Below, in pieces: positions 35,941 to 49,333 of a stretch of DNA of 64,000 nucleotides (the first letter of the stretch is position 1; every line of letters starts with the position of its first letter). The position numbers and the translations under genes are program-made. The notes under the pieces were generated by a model that was not told the origin of the DNA, did not search any database, and saw only the letters and a list, made by a program, of their open reading frames with translations. The stretch covers positions 3,162,001 to 3,226,000 of the forward strand of contig NC_133121.1 in NCBI RefSeq assembly GCF_033568475.1, in the 5' to 3' direction. The stretch is from Henckelia pumila. Its lineage: Eukaryota; Streptophyta; Magnoliopsida; Lamiales; Gesneriaceae.

Positions 35941-38900
35941 ATTCTCTCCCCCCCCCCCCCCCCTTAATTTGAATTTCGTCCTCTAAATTAAAGTACTTAC
36001 CCGAACAACTCCGGGTAGCGAGTCCTCATGTCTGCCTCGGTCTCCCAAGTAGCTTCCTCCTTCGAGTGATTCAGCCACTGGACTCTGACCATCGGTATGA
36101 CCCGCGTCCTCAAACTGCGCTCCTCCTTAGCCAAGATCCGTATAGGCCTCTCCTCAAATGCTAACTCCGGTATCAACTGAAGAGGCTCAAAATCCAACAC
36201 ATGTGACGGGTTCGAGATGTATCTCCGAAGCATGGATACATGGAATACATTGTGCACTGCCGCTAGCCCTTGTGGTAGAGCTAAACGGTAGGCCTACGTG
36301 CCAACTCTCTCCAAGATCTCGAATGGCCCTATATATCTAGGGTTAAGCTTGCCTCTCCGGCCAAATCGCACTACTCCCTTCATAGGTGACACCTTCAGGA
36401 ATACGTGATCACCTACAGCGAACTCCAAATCTCATCGTCGAGTATCTGCATAACTCTTCTGACGACTCTGAGCAGTCCTCATGCGATCCCAAATCTGGGT
36501 CACAATATCAGCAGTCTGCTGCACTATCTCAGGACCCAATAGGATTCTCTCTCCAAACTCATCCCAATGAAGAGGAGATCTGCATCTCCTCCCATACAAA
36601 GCTGCATAAGGAGCCATACCTATAGACGCCTGAAAGCTATTGTTATAGGTAAACTCCACTAACGGCAATCTCGTCTCCCATGAGCCCTGAAAATCGATGA
36701 CACAGGCTCTCAGTAAATCCTCAAGAACCTGTATCACCCTCTCAGACTGATCATTTGTCTGGGGATGAAAAGATGTGCTGAACAGTAATCTGGTCCCCAA
36801 TGCTGTATGTAGACTCTTCCAAAACGCGGATGTGAATCTCGGATCTCTATCGGATATGATAGACACTGGTATGCCATGCAGTCTAACAATCTCCTTGATG
36901 TAAAGCTCTGCATACTGTGTCAAGGAGTAGGTAGTCCTCACTGGCAAGAAATGTGCTGACTTGGTGAGTCTATCCACGATCACCCAAATAGCCGTGCAAC
37001 CTCTGGCACTCCTCGGTAAACCAACTACAAAGTCCATTGTAATGTTCTCCCATTTCCATTCCGGAATATGAAGAGGTCTAAGAAGTCCTGCTGGACGCTG
37101 ATGCTCAGCCTTGACCTGCTGACAAGTCAAGCACTCTGACACAACTCTCTCGATGTCTCTCTTCATCCCGGGCCACAAATACAATAGCTGCAAATCTCGG
37201 TACATCTTCGTACTTTCGGGGTGAATGGAGAACGGAGATGTGTGAGCCTCTGCTAGAATCTCAACTCTCAACTGATCGACGTTCGATACCCACATCCTAC
37301 CACGGTACTGAACAATGCCATCCACAACTGTATACAGAAGACCACCCTTGGCCTCATATCTCTGCCTCAAACGCTGCAACTCTTCATCCGTAGACTGTCC
37401 ATCTCTGATCCGATCTCGTAGAATCGGCTGCACCGTCAACAATGACAAGCTCGGTGCATGACCACTCGAGTAAAACTCCAAATCAAACCTCTGAATCTCG
37501 CTCTGCAGTGGTAACTGCACTGTCAAACACGATACTACTGACGACTTTCGACTCAAAGCATCGGCCACTACATTAGCTTTACCTGGATGGTAGCTAATGT
37601 CACAGTCATAATCCTTAACCAACTCCAACCATCTCCGTTGCCTCATGTTTAACTCCTTCTGAGTGAAGAAGTACTTGAGGCTCTTATGATCAGTGAAAAT
37701 CTTGCACTTCTCGCCATACAGATAGTGTCTCCAGATTTTCAAAGCGAAGACCACTGCTGCTAACTCCAAGTCATGTGTCGGGTAGTTCTGCTCGTGAATC
37801 TTTAACTGCCTCGACGCATAAGCAATAACCTTACCACCCTGCATAAGTACTGCGCCTAAACCTAGCTTAGACGCGTCGGTGTACACCACTAACTCCTCGT
37901 GTGGTACTGCCATCGCCAAAACCGGTGCGGTAGTGAGTGATTCCTTCAGCTGATCGAAGCTCCTCTGACAGTCTGGACTCCAAACAAACTTCGCATTCTT
38001 CTTGGTTAAGGAAGTCAAGGGTACTGCAATAGAGAAAAAACCCTTGATGAACTTTCTATAGTATCCTGTCAAACCCAAGAAACTGCGAATCTCCAAAGCA
38101 TTCTTCGGAATACCCCATTTCTGCACTGCCTCAACCTTCGACTGATCCATTGCAATCTCATCTCTAGAAATAATGTGGCCAAGAAATGCCACCTGCTCAA
38201 GCCAAAACTCGCACTTGCTGAACTTGGCATACAAACGATGCTCCCTCAAAGTCTGCAAGGCTGTCTGTAGATGCTGCCTATGCTCCTCAACGCTCCTAGA
38301 GTAGATCAAGATATCATCAATGAAGACTATGATGAACTGATCAAGATACGGCTGAAATACCCGGTTCATGAGATCCATGAAAACCGCTGGAGCATTGGTC
38401 ATCCCAAATGGAATCACTAAGAACTCGTAATGCCCATAACGTGTCCGAAAAGCAGTCTTGGACACGTCTGCATCTCTAACTCGCAGCTGATGATAACCAG
38501 ATCGCAGATCGATCTTGGAGAACACTGAAGCTCCCCGCAACTGATCAAATAAGTCCTCTATCCTCGGCAGTGGGTACTTATTCTTCACCGTGACTCTGTT
38601 GAGCTCTCGATAATCGATGCACAGTCTCATACTGCCATCCTTCTTCTTCACAAATAACACTGGAGCTCCCCATGGAGAAAAGCTAGGACGAACAAAGCCT
38701 TTCTCTAATAACTCCTGAATCTGCTCCTTCAACTCTTTCATCTCGATAGGAGCAAGTCTGTACGGTACCTTTAAGATAGACACAGTGTCTGGCAATAAGT
38801 CGATACTGAACTCCACCTCTCTCATTGGTGGAATCCCTGCAACATCCTCCGGAAAGACGTCCGGAAAATCACGAACCACCTCTATCGCTGATAATGATCT

Positions 38901-40809
38901 ACTAGCTGGTTCTGAGGCCGTGACAATACTCGCTAGGAAACCTCGGCAACCCCGTTTCAACAGCTTCCTCGCCTGAATAAGAGATATCACCTGAAGAATA
39001 TCACTGCTCTGAGATGCATGAAAAGTAAACGGGTCGCCTCCCGACGGTTTCACTGACACTGTCCTCCGACGAAAATCAATCGAAGCTCCATTGACTGTCA
39101 ACCAGTCCATACCCAATATCAAATCAAATCCGCTCAACGGCAAAACCACTGCATCTGCGCGAATGGAGTGCCCTTGTAGCTCCAACTCCAGCTCTCGAAT
39201 GACACTAGAGGTAGAAATAATCTGTCCTGACGGCATAGTGACATCATAACCACTGTCGGCAATCTCAGGTGTGATGCCTATCCGTCTGATAAACTCTAGG
39301 GAGATAAACGAATGCGTAGCCCCTGAATCTAGCAATGCAAACGTGGAGTTGCCTCCAACTAGAATTCTCCCTGCACGCAGAAGAATCCCAACAACTTCAT
39401 ACCACTACTAAACTTTTCCCCCAAAGATGAGTCACTAATAACCCTTAATTCTAGTCACAAGTAAAACATGCTTCCTATTCTAACATGCAGATAGGAAATC
39501 CCAAATATCAAATTATTCCACAAAGAGAAATCAAAATTCTTAACCAAAGAAATAAATCATAAAATACTAGGTGTAAGATATACCGGTGATCAAGGAGGTA
39601 TTTGGGTCTGCCTCCTCAGCTGCATCACGAACACTCTCCCTGTAGTGTTCTTCTTCCTCGGGCAATTGGCCATCTGGTGCCCTGGCTCCTTACAATGAAA
39701 ACAGACGCCCGCTCCTAGAAGACATGGTCCTGGATGCATCTTCTGGTACTTCGGGCAAGTAGGATATCCTCCAGCATTAGGGGCCCCGCCCCTAGACTGC
39801 TGTCTCTGCTGCTGTGGCTTCTGCTGGTTCGGGCCCTTAGACGGCCCAGTATACTGCTTCTTCGTAGGAGGCTGCGAAGATGGTCGCTGATATCCAGACT
39901 GAAACTGCCTCTTACCCTGCTGCTCCCTGTGGATCTCTCTCCTACCATCCTCCGAACGCAAGGCTCTACTGACTGCCGTCTCATAAGTAAGGACGTCCGA
40001 CATACGAACGTCATGCTTGATCTCTGCCCTGAGTCCCTCGATAAACTGTCTCATCTTCTCAGGTGCACTGTTAGCAATCAATGGCACCAAGTGACAGCCC
40101 CTCTCGAACTGACAGATGTACTCCACAACTTTCTTGTCTCCTTGCCGGAGACTCATGAAATCTCGAATCATCCTACTGCGCACGTCTTCAGTGAAATACT
40201 TGGAGAAAAACATTCTCCGAAAATCTGCCCATAGCATAGTAGTCAGATTCACTCCCCGTGATGTACTCTCCCACCATAAGTCTGCATCACCCTTCAGCTT
40301 GTACACTGCGCATCTCACCTTGTCCGCATCAGTCAACCCCATGTAAGCAAATATGCTCTCCAAAGAACGGATCCACCCCTCAGCAATGAGTGGATCTGTG
40401 GCACCTGCGAACTCCTTAGGTCCCTTCTTTTGGAACCTCTCCGCCACGTCCTCATCGTGAGACAGTCTCGGACGTGCTGCCTGCTGCTCCAACAGAGCAG
40501 TAATCCCGGCCATCATGTTTGCATTGGCTTGCTCCAATGCGGAAAGCGGATTCTGCGAAGGTGGAGGTGGAGTTCCCCCGCGTCTGTTAACTAGTCTCGG
40601 AGGCATTCTGCACCACCACATATTTCTTTACGTAAATCGACATGCATAACTAAGTACTTAAAGATTTTCTGCTAACATAAATGCTTAAGTCTTAAACATG
40701 ATACTACTAAATCATACTAAAAGCAATTAAAACTTACAGACCGGTAGCGTGGATTTCTGAGCTCGCATAGCAGTGATGACCCCTCCAAGAACGCGTCTCT
40801 GATACCAAT

Positions 40810-43321
40810 TGAAACTACCCAAACATACTAAAATAATATATGCGGAATTTTTTTTTTTAAAATTATACTTAGTAAAATAGATGTACATACATGCCCATAC
40901 ATATATGCACAAAATAAACAGATTTAAAAATAACATAAATAAAATGCAACATTCTTACTTAAATAACTGAGTCAAACTTAAATAGAATACTGTCAAACCA
41001 TCCACTTAAAAGTTTGCATGCAATAAAAATTATTTAAAAAATAATTATAAAATTCACCACTAGAAAGACTTAAAAGAAATAAATAAGAAACAGAGTTTAA
41101 AAATTCTTTAAAATGTTCTCAAGACTCAGCCGGCGGTCACGGGGGATCACTGCATGTCCGCTCATACGTCCTCACCACCGGTAGGAACTACATCTTTCTC
41201 TACGTACTCACCTGCACCATATAAGTGTAGTGAGCCTAGAGGCCCAACATGCTAACATAACAAGGGTTTAAAATAATTTAAATCACTGGAATACTAATAA
41301 ATAACATATACATGAATGAGCATGCTTAAAAAAAAATTATGAATTATAACTTAAAATCTTACTTGAAATTGAACTTAAATATAATCATATATTACATACA
41401 TAACATTGTTGAGCATAACATTTTCTAACATCGCATGGTCATATCTGTAGTGTAACTTTAAACTTAAAAGTTCGACTGATCAGTCTCTTAAAACCAACGT
41501 ACGCGGCGGTGACGAATCACCTCTTACTGGTAGTAAACTACCCTTAAATTGACAGTAAACTTCCCTTAACATGTGGGGACTGGTCCCCCTTAAATTGTCA
41601 CACTACTTCAACTTCCAACATAAAATTATTTTTTAGCTCAACCTTAAACATTAAATCATGCCATAAAATTATTTCATGAATGCATGTACTTAAATAAAAT
41701 GTGTGTCCTTCCTATATATTTAATTTAATTTTTTATACTAACATATAAATACTAAAATAACATTCATGCATAAAATAATTAAATATATATTTAGGACACA
41801 TGCAATTTCTCATGGTTTGTGCTGTACTGCTGGCTCTAACACTCAAGCCTATTTTCTTAAATTTTGGCCCATTAACACTGAGACTGACCCATTAATATTC
41901 TTAAGCCCATTAACACATTTCTAAGCCCAATAAATCAATTAAAGCTCATTAGCACATACTTGGCCCAATAACAACTTAATCTGGCCCAATAGGCCCGAAA
42001 GCCCAAAGATTGGCCCAATAACTTCCATGGGCTCCCAAGCCCATAAAAATTATTGGACTAACTTAATTAAATTTATTTAAGCCCAATAATAATTAAATTT
42101 AATCCAAATAATTAAATGGAACCCAATTAAATTTTTGGATTTAATTAGGCCCATTTAACACTTAATTAAACTTAAAACTTAAAAATAAAAATACCCGAGC
42201 CCGACTCACTTAACCCAAACCCAGACCCAACTAACTTGACTCATGACCCGACGGACCTGACCCAACCCGGCCCGCCAAAAAACCCATCTCCGTAACCCTA
42301 ACCGTGAATTCTATCTTCCTTCTTCTCTAAACCTGCGCCCAGCTGAGCGGCTTCACCAAAAACGTTCGTGCTGCCTACTCCGACCACCTATGGCTTTGAA
42401 ACCACCATCCAAACTTATACAACATCAAGACGGTTCTAACCCAACAAATTTGACCTCAAACCAATTCTTGTAGTAGGAGAACGAACCAAAACACTACAGG
42501 CCTTGTTTCTGCTCGCGCGCAGAACGCAAGCACGGAATTCCGGCCGATCGACCGGAAATCTCCGGCCACCACTGGCCGGAGAACTACCTGTAATACCTTT
42601 GCCAATTTCTTGAGGTTCTAACCCAACTGGAATCACCTTAAAACACGCTCTGTGGACCGAGAACGAGCCAATCTCCCAACCCCGCTCAATCTGCGCGATC
42701 TGCTGCGCATCAGAAGGACTGGCTTCGGTTCCATCCCTTTCCAACCTTAAACACCGAGCCAACCCAAGTCTAAGAACCCTAACACACCCCTATGAACCTC
42801 GGACCAGTAGCCAGCCCGTCTCCCATGGCAAAAACGTGAGCTTTAGCATGAAAAACAAGCAAAACATGAATAAAAACATGACTAAACATGCATGCTTCAA
42901 ATTTCCAGATTTTCTAACGTAAAAATCGTGGTGATTCTGATGAAAAGAGATTTAATAGCTTATATAGTGTAGAAGAAAAGGAATCAAACATGCCTTTATA
43001 ATTGTTTGAAGTAGGTTGATGCGTATAAGGGCTCCGGGACGACGAACGGACCAAAAACTCGATAAATCTTCAAAGAACGAGTTGATAGGCTATGGAGGAC
43101 TATTTTTTCTGAGATGGAGGCATGAAGAGGGTTTGGAAGAAGGTGGGAGTCGGCTGATTAGGGTTGAGAGATAGGGTAGGTTTTTTTAAAATTTGATAAA
43201 TAGAATTAAAATAGGATATTAACTAATTTAGAAATAAAATCATACCTAATTAATTATTTAAAACTCCATAATAACTTAATAATTCTGATAAAACAACCCA
43301 AATCTCGAAATATTAATTTAA
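40810..43321 (-). repeat. Right LTR of the Ty3 element
   Basis: It begins TGAAACTACCC, next to the primer-binding site, and matches the left LTR until about 43321, where the copia-like fossil begins. It is shorter than its partner. Confidence 0.85.
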
Positions 43322-46045
43322 GAGGTTCGTCGTCACTAAAGACGATTTAAATTATTCAACTTGAACATAAATGAAGCTAAACGATCTTATACACAAGATC
43401 AAATAATGTATTTGAGATTTAAATTTTGATCATCATGTTCACTTTATATTTCATTGGGATCGATCTCAAATATTCTTGTAGCTTCTATTTTCTCCCCCTC
43501 AATGTTGGAAACATTGTTTTACAAGAATAATAAATGAGAATGTAGCGTCATAAATATCATTTCTCAAGATAATTGATCATAAGATTCAATATATTTCCAA
43601 CATATTTAAAATCCCTTCAAGAGATTTATTGTAGTGCATTTTTCGCACAAACATTAACTTTCAGTACATGAGCATTTGAAATAATATTTATAATATATCT
43701 TTCAGATATCCCCAAAGATGACGCATTTATTCTCATGGTTTAATAGTTGATTGGAGATAAAATAAACCAACTAAACCAATGTATTTATAATCATGAAATT
43801 GATATGCATATCCTCTTTTGATCAAGCTTGTCTTGATTACATATTCTGGAAATTTTTTCAATACGTATTTTCGCAAACATCATGTTGCGCTTTGTGGACC
43901 CACGTTATTTATTCATTCCAGATAATATGGGGATTCTCTATCAATTTGAGCTAATGATAGTGATATCAAATTTGATAAGCCAATAAGAATTCATAAAATC
44001 TTCTGAATCTTTGATTCAAAAACATCCATATTTATCGATCCAGAAACTTTTGGCTTGTTCATTAACAGCTTTGTGCACTATCAATAGTTTTTCAACTATT
44101 TATATAATTTGAATGCTCAATTCAATCCATTATGCCAAACTCTGAAAGTATTTGTATCAATGATACTTTTGGAGCTCTTTAGCTCTTTTAGAAATATTGA
44201 TTTGTAATATACTATTTAAACCAAATCAATATCTACTAGATTCAAAAATACATATACGTCATTATTGTGTATCACTATTTTATAATATCAAGCACATCAT
44301 ATTTTTTATCGTCAATCAAGCGATCTTATAGATCTTTCAAACATTCAATCAACATACGATGAAACATATGATTTGGATAGATATCAATGGTCTCCACAAA
44401 CTTTTATATTTTGCTTGATAGATATCAATAAATCTTTTTACGTACTTCAGGTACGATAGTGATACGAGATACCGATGTACGTTTAGTACAATACTTGATT
44501 ATGACGTATATCTCAATATTTTGTGGTGAATTTATGATTCACATCTCGCTTCATACGAGATGACATATTCTTCCTTGAAAAATTAAACTACAGTGTATCA
44601 ACTGTGTTCATTGGCACTGTCACGTTCTCTTAAAAGAACGGACAACATTAATCAGACAATTTTCATAATTGTTTTCCTTGAACAAAATACTATAAATAAG
44701 ATATTATAATTAAAGAATAAAAAATCGGACGTACCTTTTCAAATACCTGTATGCATCAAGTAGATCGTTTACCTTCAAAAGTAACATTCGATCTATCACG
44801 AATATCGTTTTACATTAAATTCATGTTCCTACATGTAAGATAATAACATGTGATAAAAATACTCTATCATTCATTTAAAAAATGATAGCTTAATCAAATG
44901 ATTGAAAAAATTCAAAATATATATCCACAATCAAAATTGAGGAATTTAAAATCCATAATCAAAATTTTATGGAATAAAGATGTAATAACTCAATATATCC
45001 TTAAAATATAAAATTTCTCAAATAAGAAAATTTATTACCAAATTGCATAATCAATATCTCATGCAATATATTTACTAATAGATTCACAAAATTTGTAGTT
45101 CTTATTTTATATCATCAAAATAATTTATGTGAATCAAAATACATGCTAGAGTTTTTCAAAATCTAGTTTAAACATAAATAATAACTCAATTTGTCTAAAA
45201 TAAATTAGTTCAATAAATAAATAAAATGGCTTAAAGTTAGTCATATATTAACCCCTTAATATCATCATGCATAGGCTACCATCAATCTATCGTCGTCGTT
45301 GCCCAATATAGATGATTATCCAATTCATTGGGTTTAACGTTTATTTTTCTTTTTTGATTGATAGTGTTGCGATCTTACTACCGCACATTCATAATCGTCA
45401 ATCAATAGCCTATGTATTTCATCATTGAACACCAAGTCGCTATTCATAAAAATAGTGACAAATAATATATTATGCTTCTTCTAGAGCATTAAAAACAAAT
45501 ATATGATTTGAATCGATATCAAGTCAATATTTTTTGATATATATCTCACATATATCTTTAATAATATTTTCTTTGTGATATTTCATTGGCACCAATATAT
45601 CTCACATATTCATGATATTTCATTGGCACCAATATATCAATTGATTTCATTGTGCTACTTCTAGAACACCAATGAATATATCTTTGTGCTACTTCTAGAG
45701 CACCAATGAATATCTCTCATAAATTTGAGTATTGACAACACGTTGTGCTATTCCAATAGCATCAATAAAACGAGAATTATTTTCATTCTCAGTTGGTTAC
45801 AGCATCGTGCTGATAACGTGTTATAAATTATAATAGAAGTAGAGAGATGAGTAGAGAGAATTAATGAGAGAATAGAGAATTCATATGAATCAATACTCAG
45901 GTGCAATTATTATTGAACTCAATCACCCTATTTATAGGAAAAGATTACAAGATACAAATATTTACAAATATTATCTTTACATATTTATCTTGATCACATA
46001 TCTTTAATAAGATAATCATCTATAAATAATAATATATTTATAACA
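43322..46045 (-). mobile_element. Copia-like LTR element fossil, heavily broken
   Basis: The right end is a 227-bp LTR-like unit (45819-46045) that begins TGTTATAAAT and ends ATTTATAACA, the TG...CA form of an LTR. Just inside it lies a primer-site-like stretch (ttatcagcacgatgctg on the minus strand). The 2.5 kb to the left is AT-rich, contains short internal repeats (ctacttctagaacaccaatgaatat, about 45580-45715) and has no readable protein. I did not find a second LTR. The family assignment is tentative and the element is old. Confidence 0.45.
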
Positions 46046-46232
46046 AAATGGAGTTCATTTAAAAAATAAAATAATGTAACTAGCATTCCCCTATTATTAT
46101 TATCATCATCATCATTATCACTATCATTATTATCTAAATTCCATATTTTAGCTTAGAGTATGGATGAAAGGCTTTATGAGAACAAGAATATATATGTGAT
46201 TGTGTACTGTGAGTGTGACAAGCAAAGTATTG

Positions 46233-46974
46233 CAGGGGCGGAGACAAAAATGTTTAATTTGGTAAGAAAAAAAATTGTTTTGAAAAATATATATATATAT
46301 AAAGATTAATTATCAATGATGTTGATGAAAAAATTATTATATTGAAATTTTGATAAAAATATAAAGCAACATGTCATACACTTAGAAAATTTTCATATTA
46401 AAAACTCCGAAAAGAACTTGTTTGACAAAAAACCAAAAAAAACTATCTTATCACACATGAAATTTATATTATCATAAATTATTCATATCAATACACAATC
46501 AGTAGATGAAGGAAATTATAATTTAATTTTAAAATGATTATTTATTGAAACTCATTTGTCTTTACGTTTAGCAATAAATAAAAAAATGTATGTCCTCTAA
46601 AAAACATAAAACAAAAAATGTACGTTTTTTTTTTGAATCCATAAAAAATATATGTTGTAACCGGTAATCTGGTATTATCAATATATTACTAATTATTAAC
46701 TTTTGTCTCGATTTATTTCCCAACCCAATTCAAATGTCACGCTGCAAATTCTAATTTGTATTTGCATTTATTTTTGTGTTATTAAATTTAATAAAAAAAT
46801 GAAAAATTTTCTTGTAACTATATTGCACGGTCAACTCAACTAATAAAAAAAATTAGAACAAATTTAAAGTTATAAGGTGCCTAGCTAAACTAATGGCCAG
46901 TGAGTATTAGAAATTTTGGGCAAAATCTGCCGGGCTAATTGCCCGGTTTTGCCCATATAATACATCCGCCCTTG
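46233..46974. mobile_element. Non-autonomous hAT element, 742 bp
   Basis: The ends are CAGGGGCGGA and the inverted TCCGCCCTTG, flanked by a perfect 8-bp duplication, aagtattg (46225-46232 and 46975-46982). The paralogous unit B reads gcaaagtattatacgctta at the matching place (near 52990), an unoccupied site. The element therefore entered unit A after the duplication. No coding capacity is visible. Short TIRs with an 8-bp target are typical of the hAT superfamily. Confidence 0.88.
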
Positions 46975-47105
46975 AAGTATTGTCCGCTTAACCAAGCATC
47001 GAGTCTTTCACGAGACGTCGAAATATTAAGATGTTAGGATTTATTTCATCCGTGATATATATAATCGAGTCGGGGGATGTCCATGTGAAGATAAATAAGC
47101 TGCAA

Positions 47106-47169
<64 letters not shown>

Positions 47170-47176
47170 ATATATA

Positions 47177-47330
47177 TAGAGTTCTTTTATTGTGCCCAAC
47201 TCTATATGCCCAACTCCATGCCCACCATGTACAATATGTGATAAGTCAACTCATCAATTGTGTTGGTCAACTCACATATTGTACATGGTGGGCATGGAGT
47301 TGGGCATATGAGTTGGGCACCATAAAAGAA

Positions 47331-47335
<5 letters not shown>
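47177..47335. mobile_element. Foldback MITE in (TA)n, first copy
   Basis: The arms gagttcttttat.gtgcccaactc and gttgggcaccataaaagaactc are nearly perfect inverted repeats, continuing through catgcccaccatgtacaatatgtga and its complement. The spacer is under 40 bases. Position inside (TA)n recalls the micron class of MITEs, which insert into TA repeats. Confidence 0.8.
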
Positions 47336-47365
<30 letters not shown>

Positions 47366-47370
<5 letters not shown>

Positions 47371-47519
47371 TTCTTTTATGGTGCCCAACTCTATATGCCC
47401 AACTCCATGCCCATCATGTACAATATGTGATAAGTCAACTCATCAATTGTGTTGGTCAACTCACATATTGTACATGGTGGGCATGGAGTTGAGCATATGA
47501 GTTGGGCACCATAAAAGAA

Positions 47520-47524
<5 letters not shown>
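47366..47524. mobile_element. Foldback MITE in (TA)n, second copy
   Basis: It is almost identical to the first copy; differences include cccatcatg for cccaccatg and gttgagcat for gttgggcat. The pair, with the TA run between, looks like a tandem duplication rather than two insertions. Confidence 0.8.
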
Positions 47525-47563
<39 letters not shown>

Positions 47564-47958
47564 GTGGTCGAAAATGGAGGTAAGATAAATTATGATTCAC
47601 CGCGTACGTCAATTTCACCCGGGGTGGATTTTGGCAATTCATTAGGTCCCCACACGTTTCCACTAAAGAGAATTAAGATGTTATTATTCCGAGTAAATTT
47701 ATCTTTTGGCCTCGAAAATATGCACGTACCTACATAGAGTGCATGGCCATGTCAATAAATCAAAATTTTAATTACATCACTTCCCTAAGTTGTAAAGACT
47801 CCCATTCGAAGTTGGGGATTCTCGAAGGGGTAATATAATTAATGCAGCTGCTACATAATGGCAAGACGTGTCCAAATGCAATTGTTATTGGTTCATACCT
47901 CAGAACGGCAACCGGTTAATAAAGTGATCTCCGGCCTCTTCATTCCAAGGAAAAAGCT

Positions 47959-47965
47959 TATAAAT
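47959..47965 (+). promoter_or_regulatory. TATA box of small gene A
   Basis: TATAAAT within agcttataaatcc lies 66 bases before the ATG. The same agcttataaatcc occurs before small gene B. RBR1 has only a weak ttatacat in the equivalent place. Confidence 0.6.
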
Positions 47966-48024
47966 CCTCAACAAATGAAGCTTATTTAGCACACACACAG
48001 GCAATAAAAAAAAAAAAAAAAACT

Positions 48025-48477
48025 ATGGCAAACTCTCATACGCTTCCAATCACAGCCACAGCTCCTCCCGAACCCTCCAGCGCTCCAGGCCAGGGTGAGT
48101 ATGTACATATCGAGCCAAATTTGCATTTTCGCAAGTATTCGTGTTAATTTTCACAATAATATTGTTCGTATGTAGGTCCCGGACCCCCGGCCAGCGCTCC
48201 ACCACTCCAGGGTGAGTACGTACATGCATGTCGAGTACTCAATTTTCGCAAGTATTTTGTATTAATTATTTTCACGATGTTCGAATATGTAGGTGCGGGA
48301 GGAGTAGTTTCTGGCTCTGCTACACAAGTTGGCTACCAGGCTAGTACTAGGACTGTCGTAGCATCCCACGATCGTACCTGTGATTGTGCAATATTTATTT
48401 GCATTTGCTTGTTACTTTCTGCCCTTTGTATTTTCATTTATTTGCTGCACCAAGATCTCAAAATTCGGGGATGCTAA
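48025..48477 (+). CDS. Small membrane protein derived from an RBR ligase (small gene A)
   Basis: Three exons, 48025-48094, 48176-48211 and 48293-48477, joined by two phase-1 introns, give 96 residues. The N terminus, MANSHTLPITATAPPEPSS, aligns with the start of RBR1 (MENSPTLADNPSPSDP). A Gly/Pro-rich linker (GPGPPASAPPLQG) follows. The third exon descends from the RBR RING2 exon (tgcggg...ttctg...tgctacac), but is read in another frame as AGGVVSGSATQVGYQAS, so no zinc ligands remain. The end, CAIFICICLLLSALCIFIYLL, is a membrane segment matching the RBR tail in the ancestral frame. Both introns are copies of the single RBR intron (shared words: gagta.gtacat, cgcaagtatt, ttttcac, gaat.tgtag). 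It may anchor in the same membrane as the RBR ligases and influence them, but this is inference. A non-functional remnant is possible; the matching open gene B argues against that. Confidence 0.7.
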
Positions 48478-48991
48478 ATTATCGTTTCGTTAATTTATAA
48501 TATGAATGTACTTTGGCCAGATGATCATGGATTAATGGTTTATGTTTCTAAAAATAGAAATAAATGTTTGTTGATAGTCTCTATCCAATGATGCTCAAGT
48601 TGATATATGACGACGTTAATTAACATAAGAACTAGCTAGCAACGTTCCTACTAAATTAATATAAATTAATCATTTTTCAATTACATATATTTTTTTAGCG
48701 TTTGGGACATGCATGGGAGTCCAGGAAGACAATACATATTTCAAGAACGCAGATATATATCTATGGCGTTTTTAGTAGATTAGAATGAGATTAATAAATT
48801 ATTATAATGAGTTTGCTAATTAAATGGAAATAAACGTATTTGATTAAATCACTTTGACGACTCAAACAAGAACTGGAATAAACTCTATTTTTTGGGGAAG
48901 ATTTGAAGATTAAAAGTTATTAATAGAACTGTTATGTACGTATATAGCCAGTAGCTTGTGAATTGGAGATTCATTGATTTATTGTTGATTA

Positions 48992-49333
48992 CAGGGGCGG
49001 ATCCAGGATTTAAAATTTGGGGGGGCCGCATATGAAATGATAGCAACGTGCGGCAAGATCGAAGCTACCAATTTCCAACTAGTACTATTAGTTTCGCTCT
49101 TTTGACTTGTGTTTTATGCATTATTTTCTTAAAAATTTTTGTTTGAGTGTGAGATAGAAAGAAAAAAAATTGAAAAAAAAAATTTGTTCAAGGGCCACAA
49201 TGATCTTGTCATATTAAATGGTTTATTAAAATATATATACATACTTTATAAAAAAATTCATATATAATATTAAAAAATTTTAAAATTTTCGGGGAGGCCG
49301 TGGCCCCTGGGTCCCCATGTAGATCTGCCCCTG
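48992..49333. mobile_element. Non-autonomous hAT element, 342 bp
   Basis: The ends are CAGGGGCGGATC and the inverted GATCTGCCCCTG, flanked by gttgatta (48984-48991) and cttgatta (49334-49341), an 8-bp duplication with one change. Unit B (near 55540) continues ttgttgagataat without it. The ends resemble those of the 742-bp element at 46233, so both may be moved by one transposase. Confidence 0.8.

Larger units (their letters stand above)
33049..43321 (-). mobile_element. Ty3/gypsy LTR retrotransposon, chromovirus, Tekay-like
   Basis: This is a fossil element on the minus strand. The left LTR is 33049-35940 (about 2.9 kb) and the right LTR 40810-43321. Just inside the right LTR is a primer-binding site complementary to initiator-methionine tRNA (tggtatcagag on the minus strand, near 40798-40808). 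A purine tract borders the left LTR at about 35945-35965. Parts, from right to left: a gag-like region with a CCHC zinc knuckle (39590-40621), a pol-like region with protease, reverse transcriptase, RNase H and integrase motifs (36432-39335), and a chromodomain-like end (35997-36257). Long stretches remain readable. The element is broken, with a few breaks. By eye the LTRs differ at about 2-3% of positions, which suggests insertion within roughly the last one or two million years. It splits the RBR cluster. Confidence 0.9.
47108..47561. repeat. Long (TA)n runs around two foldback elements
   Basis: Three dinucleotide runs (about 47108-47177, 47335-47366 and 47524-47561) separate and border the two hairpins. 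Assembly length here is uncertain. Confidence 0.85.

Noticed and set aside
47190-47492. Protein with two repeats of MCPTLYAQLHAHHV type
   Set aside because: The frame runs through two foldback MITEs and a TA run; the repeat is the MITE, not a protein domain.
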